A DNA stretch of 54,865 bases from Acidobacteriaceae bacterium (GTDB taxonomy: Bacteria; Acidobacteriota; Terriglobia; Terriglobales; Acidobacteriaceae), in NCBI GenBank assembly GCA_030037705.1, contig JASHQE010000140.1:1-54865 (forward strand), written 5' to 3'. Under the pieces are notes generated by a model that worked only from the letters and a program-made list of their open reading frames with translations, was not told the DNA's origin and did not search any database. This document shows positions 1 through 6,684 of this stretch, piece after piece (within the stretch, counting starts at the first letter, position 1; each line of letters begins with the position of its first letter). The translations under genes and the position numbers were made by a program.

Positions 1-151
1 AGTTCTCCTCACCGGCCATGGCCGTTCGCTGTCGGATGATTTCCGCCGCATGCCCGGGCTCATCGCCGGATTCCTTCGCAAACTGGTTAGCTTATTCGCC
101 GGCCTGATATCGCGCTCCGCGCGCACGATCGAATCGGAAGCCGCACTCTAG
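1..151 (+). CDS. C-terminal part of a membrane protein, duplicated at 25677-25827
   Basis: The window opens inside a reading frame whose last 49 codons, read from base 2, end at a TAG at 149-151. These bases are identical to the last 151 bases of the complete 181-residue gene at 25282-25827, so this is the tail of a second copy. The visible part is a basic, partly hydrophobic stretch and cannot be assigned to a family. Whether the upstream part is intact or only a fragment cannot be told, because it lies outside the window. Confidence 0.6.
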   Translation, partial: VLLTGHGRSLSDDFRRMPGLIAGFLRKLVSLFAGLISRSARTIESEAAL

Positions 152-202
152 GCTGTACCGACATATAGACCAACTCTAAGTTGCTGAAAAGTAAATCAAG
201 CA

Positions 203-254
203 CTGTCATGTTGAGCGAAGTCCGCCACGGCGGACGCAGTCGAAACATCTGCGG
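203..254 (+). repeat. REP-like structured intergenic repeat
   Basis: The element begins CTGTCATGTTGAGCGA, has a GC-rich inverted repeat (GTCCGC at 220-225 with GCGGAC at 230-235) and ends around GTCGAAACATCTGCGG. A second copy lies in the downstream direct repeat (25879-25928). A diverged relative with a different central hairpin lies in opposite orientation at 6534-6594. The conserved ends with a variable hairpin suggest a dispersed extragenic repeat family. Confidence 0.6.
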
Positions 255-399
255 TTCGCTTCGTGCCGCACGCATTCAATGGAAAACTTGCTCATTTTGC
301 CCATAGGTTATCAGGCTATATGTCGATTCACCCTAGCAAAGAGCGGAGCATCACCGGAACACTGCTACAATCATGCACACAGAACCGGGAAAAAGATCG

Positions 400-1074
400 A
401 TGAACGCAAAGACAGTTACTCTTGCCGTGGCGGTTATCGGCGCTGTCGCCACGCTTGGCGCCGCCTTTATCTCGAATTGGAACAAATCCAAAGATCCATC
501 TTCGTCTCCTCCGACTAACCAAACAGCCATCGGTGAGGGTGCTGTGAATGCGGGCCGGGATGCCTTCGTTACAAATAACATCACCACGAAGAGTGCAGGA
601 GAAGAGGCGGCGGAACGGGTGCAGGCGTGCGAAGTTCAGCACGGCATGAAGAGCTCAACCGAAAGGCAAGCCTCGACAGAACCCATACCATCCAGAAACG
701 GGGAACCAGCGATTACCGAGCAGGTGAGCTTCCGTTCCTGCGAATGGCCCAAATCCCAGTTCGCCGACGGAGATGGATATCTCGAAATTAAAGTAAACTC
801 CGTTGCCGGACCCGGCGACTCCGAGGCATCCGGGGAGGACGTGGCCGATCGAATCGCTGCGCCATGTCCACAGTTGACGTTGTCCTATCAATATGGGCAC
901 ATGGGATACTTCGACAATGAAGCCCCATTTACTGCCTCTGCCAACACGATCGTAGGCGTTGACGGAAAAGCATGGACAGGTGAACGAACTTCGCTTCCGT
1001 TTTATCCCGATGAAGGCGAGCTCGTCGTACTGCGAAACGATCACTACGTGATCGGCAGCGCGAAGTGCCAGTAA
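400..1074 (+). CDS. Uncharacterised membrane-anchored protein
   Basis: I do not recognise a family. The ATG at 400 is preferred over the in-frame ATG at 373 because the protein then opens with a short polar stretch and one hydrophobic segment (about residues 4-26, rich in Val, Ala, Ile and Gly). This looks like a signal anchor. A Ser/Pro-rich linker and a short Gly/Asn/Thr-rich stretch (GRDAFVTNNITT) follow. Such stretches are also seen near the N-termini of some membrane-tethered bacterial proteins, but that is not diagnostic. The rest is a soluble region of about 150 residues with four cysteines. The product is 224 residues, probably facing the periplasm. It stands alone between the repeat and the transaldolase gene. 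Confidence 0.6.
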   Translation: MNAKTVTLAVAVIGAVATLGAAFISNWNKSKDPSSSPPTNQTAIGEGAVNAGRDAFVTNNITTKSAGEEAAERVQACEVQHGMKSSTERQASTEPIPSRNGEPAITEQVSFRSCEWPKSQFADGDGYLEIKVNSVAGPGDSEASGEDVADRIAAPCPQLTLSYQYGHMGYFDNEAPFTASANTIVGVDGKAWTGERTSLPFYPDEGELVVLRNDHYVIGSAKCQ

Positions 1075-1157
1075 ATGCCTCGCGCCGCATCCTTGCGTCC
1101 GCCGCGGCGGATTTCTTTCGTAAGGTGGGAAACCCCGGTGCTCACTCATCATTCGCC

Positions 1158-1187
1158 TTGACCACACCATTTTTGAAGTGTTACGTT
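1158..1187 (+). promoter_or_regulatory. Candidate promoter of the transaldolase-family gene
   Basis: TTGACC at 1158-1163 could be a -35 element. It is followed after 18 bases by TACGTT at 1182-1187, a weak -10. The predicted start of transcription would fall at the beginning of the palindrome at 1192-1207, the expected place for a repressor operator. Confidence 0.4.
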
Positions 1188-1191
1188 TTGC

Positions 1192-1207
1192 TTGCACACG
1201 TTTGCAT
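1192..1207. promoter_or_regulatory. Candidate LacI-family operator
   Basis: TTGCACACGTTTGCAT is an imperfect palindrome with a central CG, the usual form of LacI-family operators. It sits just upstream of the ribosome binding site of the transaldolase gene. The left half, TTGCACACG, recurs exactly at 3471-3479 in front of the LacI-family gene, which suggests that regulator binds both sites. Confidence 0.55.
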
Positions 1208-1219
1208 CACGGAGGCCGT

Positions 1220-2320
1220 ATGGCTCAACTCGCATCCGCGCTCCAGTTCAAAAGTCCGCTCTTTCAAATGACCCAGACTACGTCCACGTGCCTGTGGAAC
1301 GATTCGGCCGCCATCGAAGAGCTCACTTACTCGATCGAGCACGGGGCTGTGGGCGCAACGTGCAACCCGGTTATCGCCGTCACGGTGCTCAAGAAGGAGA
1401 TGGCCCTCTGGAAGCCGCGCATCCGGGAGTTGATCGCGGCGATGCCGCAGGCAACCGAAGACGAGATCGCGTGGAAGATCGTCGAAGAGATTTCAGGGAA
1501 TGCGGCCAAGCTGCTGAGGCCCATCTTCGAACGGGAAAAAGGGCGCAATGGCCGGCTTTCGATCCAGACCGATCCGCGCAATTACCGGAACACGGAGGCT
1601 ATGCTCGCGCAGGCATTGCACTTCGACGGCCTTGCGCCGAATATGATCGTGAAGATTGCGGCTACGCGCGCTGGCATTGCCGCCATTGAAGAGGCAACGT
1701 ATCGCGGCGTGAGTATTAATGCGACGGTCAGCTTCACGCTGCCGCAGACGATCGCTGTCGCCGAGGCAGTGGAGCGCGGCCTCAGGCGGCGCGAAGCCGA
1801 AGGGTTGGACATTGCGACGATGGGGCCGGTGTGCACCATCATGGTGGGCCGGCTCGACGATTGGCTCAAGGTTCTGCACGATAAGCACAATCTTTCGATC
1901 GATCCCGGATATCTTGAGTGGGCCGGCGTGGCGGTTTTTAAGAAGGCGTACAAGATTTATCGCGAGCGCGGATACCGACTGCGGCTTCTCTCTGCGGCGT
2001 TTCGCAATCACATGCACTGGAGCGAGCTGATCGGCGGCGATGTGGTCATCTCTCCGCCATGCGCGTGGCAGCAACGGTACAACGAGAGCGATATTGAAAT
2101 CATCCCGCGCATCGACACGCCCGTCGATTCCAAGATCGTGGACACGCTGCTCCAAAAATTTCCCGACTTTAAGCGTGCATACACAGAGAATGGGCTACCG
2201 CCGGAGGAATTCGATACGTTCGGCGCGACGCGCAGAACACTCCGGCAATTTATCTCGGCCTGCGCAGAGATGAACAGCATCATCCGCGACATCATGCTCC
2301 CGAATCCGGATACAGAGTAG
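1220..2320 (+). CDS. Transaldolase-family protein
   Basis: A 366-residue class I aldolase-fold enzyme of the transaldolase family. The family moves a dihydroxyacetone unit between sugar phosphates through a Schiff-base lysine in the pentose phosphate pathway. The conserved elements are TCNP at residues 47-50, the lysine in NMIVKIAAT (Lys145) as predicted Schiff-base residue, and NATVSF at about 167-172. The ATG at 1220 is chosen because GGAGG lies five bases upstream; longer in-frame starts lack this. The sequence departs from the canonical TTNP motif, so the true substrate may differ from sedoheptulose 7-phosphate. It converges with a LacI-family regulator and probably shares its operator, which points to sugar-induced expression rather than a purely housekeeping role. 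Confidence 0.85.
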   Translation: MAQLASALQFKSPLFQMTQTTSTCLWNDSAAIEELTYSIEHGAVGATCNPVIAVTVLKKEMALWKPRIRELIAAMPQATEDEIAWKIVEEISGNAAKLLRPIFEREKGRNGRLSIQTDPRNYRNTEAMLAQALHFDGLAPNMIVKIAATRAGIAAIEEATYRGVSINATVSFTLPQTIAVAEAVERGLRRREAEGLDIATMGPVCTIMVGRLDDWLKVLHDKHNLSIDPGYLEWAGVAVFKKAYKIYRERGYRLRLLSAAFRNHMHWSELIGGDVVISPPCAWQQRYNESDIEIIPRIDTPVDSKIVDTLLQKFPDFKRAYTENGLPPEEFDTFGATRRTLRQFISACAEMNSIIRDIMLPNPDTE

Positions 2321-2387
2321 AGCGACGGCGTTTTCGAACCCGCTTTTTATAGAAAGCAGGGAGCAAGGTAGCGAGTGCATTGGCCGC

Positions 2388-3455
2388 TTATGATCTCATA
2401 GTCGTCGACTCGCGCACGATCAGCTCAGCGTCTACCTTGATCTGCTCTACCGACTCTTCTCCCGACATCAGCTTGATCAGGTTCTCCATCGCCAGTTGTC
2501 CCATGCGCCGCATGGGCTGCCGAACCGTCGTCAGAGGCGGCTGCGTGTACGAGGCAAAGAACAGGTCGTCAAAACCAGCTACCGAAATATCTTCCGGCAC
2601 CCTCAGACCACGCGCGCGAATCTGCCGCATCGCGCCAAGAGCGGACATGTCGTTGTAGCAGCAGACGGCGGTGGGAGGATCGGCAAGAGTCAGCAATTTC
2701 TCTATCGCAGTCATCGCAGCTTCCGGCTTGCCATCGCCATGAACGATCAGCTCAGGCATCGCCGGGATTCCGGCAGCATCAAGGGCGGCACGATAGCCGG
2801 CAACCCGCTCTGTATCCGATGCGTAGCCAAATTTATCGCCGAGATAGGCAATGCGGCGATGACCCAATCCAACCAGGTGTTCCGACGCGGCGCGCATTCC
2901 TTCGAAATTGCTGATCATGACCGAGTGCACAAATGCGCCGGGATATTGATCATTCACCAGCATGATCGGCACCATCATCTCCGCAAGCAACGGGAGATAC
3001 AGCGCGCCGACGCGCGATGAGGTCACGATAATTCCGTCGACACGCCGTTCGGCGAATGCCTGCACCACTTTCTTTTCGCGCACGGGATCGGCGTTTGAGT
3101 CGGCCAGAAAGACAGAGTAGCCATGGTCATTAGCTGTTTCTTCGACGCCGCAGACCACCTCGCTGGCAAAAGGATCGGCGACCGTGGTTACTACCAATCC
3201 GATGGTGCGGGTGCGCCGCGTTACCAGGCCGCGCGCCACGGCGCTGGCGCGATAGCCGGCTTCATCCGCGATCTTGCGGATCTTCGCGGCGGTCTGCGCA
3301 TTGACCAGCGGACTGTTCTGCAACGCGCGTGAGACTGTGGGATGCGAAACTCGCGCCAACCGTGCAATATCTTTGATCGAGGGCTGCCGAAGAGCCCGTT
3401 TCTGCCCGGCAGGCTGTGCGGCTCCAGCGGCTTTGCCCGCCTCTTTGTCCAGCAT
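2388..3455 (-). CDS. LacI-family transcriptional regulator
   Basis: A 355-residue repressor. The N-terminal region from about residue 25 carries the LacI helix-turn-helix and hinge (PSIKDIARLARVSHPTVSRA, then the minor-groove hinge helix around YRASAVARGL). The rest is a periplasmic-binding-protein-like effector domain (GLVVTTVADPF, DGIIVTSS, GFDDLFFASYTQPPLTTVRQP). The ATG at 3455 has an AGAGAG-type ribosome binding site; a GTG at 3476 is the alternative and would overlap the candidate operator. The gene faces the transaldolase gene tail to tail. A palindrome at 3471-3486 resembling the one at 1192-1207 suggests autoregulation and control of the transaldolase. The effector cannot be read from the sequence; a sugar or sugar phosphate is likely. 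Confidence 0.93.
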   Translation of the reverse strand: MLDKEAGKAAGAAQPAGQKRALRQPSIKDIARLARVSHPTVSRALQNSPLVNAQTAAKIRKIADEAGYRASAVARGLVTRRTRTIGLVVTTVADPFASEVVCGVEETANDHGYSVFLADSNADPVREKKVVQAFAERRVDGIIVTSSRVGALYLPLLAEMMVPIMLVNDQYPGAFVHSVMISNFEGMRAASEHLVGLGHRRIAYLGDKFGYASDTERVAGYRAALDAAGIPAMPELIVHGDGKPEAAMTAIEKLLTLADPPTAVCCYNDMSALGAMRQIRARGLRVPEDISVAGFDDLFFASYTQPPLTTVRQPMRRMGQLAMENLIKLMSGEESVEQIKVDAELIVRESTTMRS

Positions 3456-3470
3456 GATTCGCTCTCTTGA

Positions 3471-3486
3471 TTGCACACGTGTACGG
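3471..3486. promoter_or_regulatory. Candidate autoregulatory LacI-family operator
   Basis: TTGCACACGTGTACGG contains the perfect core ACACGTGT centred on CG and shares the half-site TTGCACACG with 1192-1200. It lies just upstream of the regulator's start codon and downstream of its candidate promoter. Confidence 0.55.
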
Positions 3487-3497
3487 ACGAAGATCAG

Positions 3498-3525
3498 TCT
3501 GTAACAGCGGATCGCTTCAAGTCAA
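3498..3525 (-). promoter_or_regulatory. Candidate promoter of the LacI-family gene
   Basis: On the minus strand TTGACT (3525-3520) is followed after 16 bases by TACAGA (3503-3498). This is a good -35 and weak -10, positioned so that transcription would start shortly before the palindrome at 3471-3486. Confidence 0.4.
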
Positions 3526-3712
3526 TGCCGTGATGGAGCGCTGCCATATGACAGCGCAGCAATCGAGGGCAAAGAAGCCGGGACTGCCACCGGACTTTAG
3601 ATACCCAATCTGGTTATCTAAGTCACTCAAAAGTTAGGGCCTGTGTTTTCATTTTCTGCATAAAACGGGCGGTTTTGTGTTACGTTCATGGTGATATTTA
3701 TCACTAACTAGA

Positions 3713-4810
3713 ATGGATTTCTTATTGAGGCATTCCATCCCTGTCCATGATGCGCTTGGCGCTGACGCCGCCTTCGGTTGTACAGATGCCGGCGGCGGGT
3801 TAAGCCGCAAGACCACCATCCACAAGAAGCGGCTTGCGGGAGCCCTCATCTGCGCGATGAGCCTGATCTGGTGCGTCAGCGTGGATGCACCGGCGGACGC
3901 TCGTACGGACGCTCATTGGGCGCACGTACAAGGCACTTTCTCCTTGCAGGTTGGAACGCCCATGGCCGATTCCGACGGGGTGAAATATTACCCGGTCCTA
4001 TCGGCCTATCAGGGATTCCAACCGCAAGTTGTTCGCGTCCTTGAGCCGACGCATCCCACGCCGGGCAAACCGCCGCGGCTTCTGTATGTGCTGCCCGTCG
4101 ATGCCGGCGTCGACCGCTTGTCATCGACTTGGAGCGATGGGCTGGAAGAGCTGCGCCTGCTCGATGTTCCCAATCGCTTCAATATGACGCTGATCGCTCC
4201 GTCGTTCACGTACGAACCGTGGTATGGCGACAGCGTAATGGATCAAGACCACCGGATGGAAAGCTTCATCCTCAACGACCTTGTTCCGTTCGGCGACACC
4301 TTTGCGCACAGTGATACTCCCCAACGCCTCCTCGTCGGCTTCAGCAAATCAGGCAATGGCGCGCTTTTACTCATCCTCAGGCATCCGACTGTATTCAGCG
4401 CCGCTGCTGTATGGGATTCTCCTGCACAGTTGAACGAGCTCTCAGGATATTCCGCCTTGCCGATGAACTTTGGCACGCAGGCGAACTTCGATCACTACAA
4501 TATCCCCGCTCTTGTGACCGGCAGCGCTGAGGCATTCAAAGGCCAGAATCGTCTGTGGATCAGCGGCGATCGGTCCGTTTTTACCAAGGATATGGTCCAG
4601 CTGCACAATCAGCTGGAGGCAGCCTCAATCCCACATACGTGGGTGCAAGGAGCGCCCCGGGCACATAGTTGGCACAGCGGCTGGCTAAACGGCGCGGTAA
4701 TGGGCCTCGACGCGATGACGACACCTGCTCCAACGGATAGCCGCAGGGCGCCGCTGACGCGCAGACAGCGAACGGCAGGGACGCTCGCGATGGAATCGGC
4801 GCCGCAATAA
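3713..4810 (+). CDS. Secreted alpha/beta-hydrolase (esterase-like)
   Basis: A 365-residue protein with a hydrophobic segment at about residues 41-57 that looks like a signal peptide, after an unusually long basic N-terminal region. The true start may therefore be internal, at a non-ATG codon. The mature part has the nucleophile elbow GFSKSG (Ser211) and a late HSWHSGW that could provide the catalytic histidine, as in esterase D/feruloyl-esterase-like hydrolases. It probably hydrolyses an ester outside the cytoplasm; the substrate is unknown. It stands alone between the LacI gene and the glycan cluster. The C-terminal 30 residues are basic and low in complexity. Confidence 0.7.
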   Translation: MDFLLRHSIPVHDALGADAAFGCTDAGGGLSRKTTIHKKRLAGALICAMSLIWCVSVDAPADARTDAHWAHVQGTFSLQVGTPMADSDGVKYYPVLSAYQGFQPQVVRVLEPTHPTPGKPPRLLYVLPVDAGVDRLSSTWSDGLEELRLLDVPNRFNMTLIAPSFTYEPWYGDSVMDQDHRMESFILNDLVPFGDTFAHSDTPQRLLVGFSKSGNGALLLILRHPTVFSAAAVWDSPAQLNELSGYSALPMNFGTQANFDHYNIPALVTGSAEAFKGQNRLWISGDRSVFTKDMVQLHNQLEAASIPHTWVQGAPRAHSWHSGWLNGAVMGLDAMTTPAPTDSRRAPLTRRQRTAGTLAMESAPQ

Positions 4811-5618
4811 TCAGGCGTCAGGCAGCGCGCAGTTCGCATTTGCAGGTAGGATTGTCCGGCCGCGTGGTATTGCCACATCGCCGACCCCGTAGTGTTATCC
4901 GATAGAAGGGTCAGAATAAAACAGTCCGTACCAATTCCTTAAACGGTAATAAAAAAGATTCCTGTGATGAGGGTAATGGCAATGCCTCCTTCAGGGGATG
5001 GTATCGTATATTAAGACAAAGGCAGATAGCCAGTCGAACAAATAGCCGATAGCACGAGTTTGGCTCAGGCCGGATAGACCCGGGAATCGACCTATGCGTA
5101 GTTCTGTTTGTCCATATTTGCACCCCGCAAGCGCGGGGTCAGCTTTATCCCCCGAGCCAAGCGGACATCCAGCAACCATGAACAAATCACATCAAGGAAA
5201 AAAAGCGCTTCGATCCGTACGTAAGCGGCCGACGAGTTATTGATCGCCACCCAAAGGTTGACGGATAGGGGTACGGCCGGTCTTTAATTTTGGGGCGTGA
5301 GCGGGCTTGCGCAGCATAGAGGGAATTTTACAAATAAGTAACGAAGATCCCACGAAGGTGTGAGAGGTTTTACACCGGAAGAAAATTATCTTGCCACAAT
5401 TGTTCGTGCTATATTTTTTTTAGAGTTCCGCTCAGTGAATACACAACTTTTGAAGCGAGAATCCGTCTGAAGTAGGTAATCGACCCAGATTTGCTGTCAT
5501 CGCGAGCAGCGGAAACCAATCGATCGACAGAATAACCGCACGTAGGATCGCTCGACAGAGTTCAGTTTCTGCACGTTCATTGCAAACTATTGCGTTCCGC
5601 CAAGGGGGTAACTTGCCA
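4811..5618. other. Long intergenic region ahead of the glycan cluster
   Basis: About 800 bases without a convincing gene, more AT-rich in its last 300 bases than the surroundings. It holds a perfect 7-bp hairpin (ACCCCGC/GCGGGGT, near 5122-5139) without a T-run and a weak promoter-like pair (TTGACG at 5258, TCTTTA at 5281, 17 bases apart). A T-run follows TATA near 5411. It probably carries the promoter and leader of the phosphoglycosyl transferase gene, but I could not match it to a known riboswitch. Confidence 0.5.
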
Positions 5619-6479
5619 GTGAGGGTGTGCGTTTCAGAATCTTCTGAAACAGCTGCTGAGAAGCAATCCGGGCTTATGGGTGCTTATGAGAACGAATGGC
5701 ACCAACGACGAACTTCGCGGGTTAAAGAATTTCCCTCGCCAAGTCGTGTGGCTTCGATTACGCAATTTAGCGTAAGTCAATGGAGTCTTTCCCGCTCAAA
5801 AAGGTTTTTTGATCTCGCGGTTGCCCTTCCGGTGCTCGCGGTATTTGCCGTTCCCATGCTGTTGATTGCTCTTTGCATACGGCTCACTTCAAAAGGACCG
5901 GCAATCTTTGTCCAGAAACGCGTGGGACGCAATGGGCGTTTGTTTTCCATTTACAAATTTCGCAGCATGACCATTGAAGCTGGAAAAAATCCCGGACCTG
6001 GTCTCACGAAAGATGGTGATTGCCGCATTACTGCTTTTGGCAGATGGTTGCGGAAGCTCAAACTTGATGAGCTTCCACAGTTTTACAATGTCCTGCGAGG
6101 GGAGTTGAGCTTGGTAGGTCCCCGCCCCAAGTTGCCTCAGTATGAAGTTGTCCTGAACATGCCCTATCGCCCTGGTATCACAGGGGCGTCTACACTCGCA
6201 TTCCGCAACGAGGAAGAGATTCTGAGTCGCGTACCCGCCGAGGAGATGGAGCTTTTTTACAACCAGCGAATCAAGCCTCTTAAAGCACGCATCGATGCAC
6301 GCTATATGAGGCAGGCGACGTTTTGGACCGATCTCAGGATGATTATGGCAACCTTCCTCTCTTGTGTCGCGCCGGGGCGTTCGCCATCCGTTTCTCCGCG
6401 GCAGCCGAAACCGACGACAACATCTCAGCCACTTACTTACTTGGATTACGCTCGCGAGTCTTTCGAATCACCGAGCTAG
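5619..6479 (+). CDS. Phosphoglycosyl transferase (bacterial sugar transferase family)
   Basis: A 286-residue monotopic phosphoglycosyl transferase that should move a sugar phosphate from a UDP-sugar to polyprenyl phosphate, the first step of a surface glycan. Its core matches PglC/WbaP-type enzymes: KRFFDLAVAL with a hydrophobic re-entrant segment, IYKFRSM, LDELPQFYNVLRGELSLVGP with RP following, then YRPGITG. It lacks the multi-helix N-terminal domain of WbaP. The GTG at 5619 is preferred because AGGGGG lies 10 bases upstream; a TTG at 5580 and an ATG at 5676 are alternatives. The C-terminal 40 residues are Ser/Pro/Thr-rich. It is the first gene of the glycan region. The sugar is not predictable from sequence. 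Confidence 0.9.
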   Translation: MRVCVSESSETAAEKQSGLMGAYENEWHQRRTSRVKEFPSPSRVASITQFSVSQWSLSRSKRFFDLAVALPVLAVFAVPMLLIALCIRLTSKGPAIFVQKRVGRNGRLFSIYKFRSMTIEAGKNPGPGLTKDGDCRITAFGRWLRKLKLDELPQFYNVLRGELSLVGPRPKLPQYEVVLNMPYRPGITGASTLAFRNEEEILSRVPAEEMELFYNQRIKPLKARIDARYMRQATFWTDLRMIMATFLSCVAPGRSPSVSPRQPKPTTTSQPLTYLDYARESFESPS

Positions 6480-6533
6480 TATTCTGTCCTAAGTTCATTA
6501 CCCTAAATTCGTTGCTTAGATCAGCGTCACGAG

Positions 6534-6594
6534 CCACAGACCCTTCGCCCCGTTTGGCTCCCCAAAAACGGCCAAACGTCGCTCAGGATGACAG
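6534..6594 (-). repeat. REP-like repeat, reverse orientation, with strong hairpin
   Basis: Read on the minus strand it begins CTGTCATCCTGAGCGA, has a perfect 8-bp stem (CGTTTGGC 6551-6558 with GCCAAACG 6571-6578) and ends CGAAGGGTCTGTGG. The ends match the element at 203-254 while the hairpin differs. On the plus strand it is followed by a T-run (about 6598-6605), so it may also act as a terminator after the phosphoglycosyl transferase gene. Confidence 0.6.
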
Positions 6595-6684
6595 AGTATT
6601 TTTTTGATGCATCAGCTTGATCACGGCTTTGCCTCTGCGGCGATTCCTAAAACGCTATAACCCAGCGTGTTAAACTCGCAACAT

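Larger units (their letters stand above)
1..336 (+). repeat. Long direct repeat, copy 1
   Basis: Bases 1-336 match 25677-26010 with only a few substitutions (for example C158 against T) and one 2-base gap near 235. The first 151 bases, which are coding, are identical. Similarity stops after the shared CCCTAG at 331-336. The true left end may lie upstream of the window. The two copies are in the same orientation and bracket about 25.3 kb of unrelated genes. Confidence 0.95.

Noticed and set aside
2335..2365. Weak stem between the convergent transaldolase and LacI genes
   Set aside because: The stem is interrupted (GCTTT/AAAGC plus CCC/GGG) and lacks a proper U-tract.
5122..5139. Perfect 7-bp hairpin ACCCCGC/GCGGGGT
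   Set aside because: There is no T-run after it and no gene ends just before it, so I do not call a terminator.
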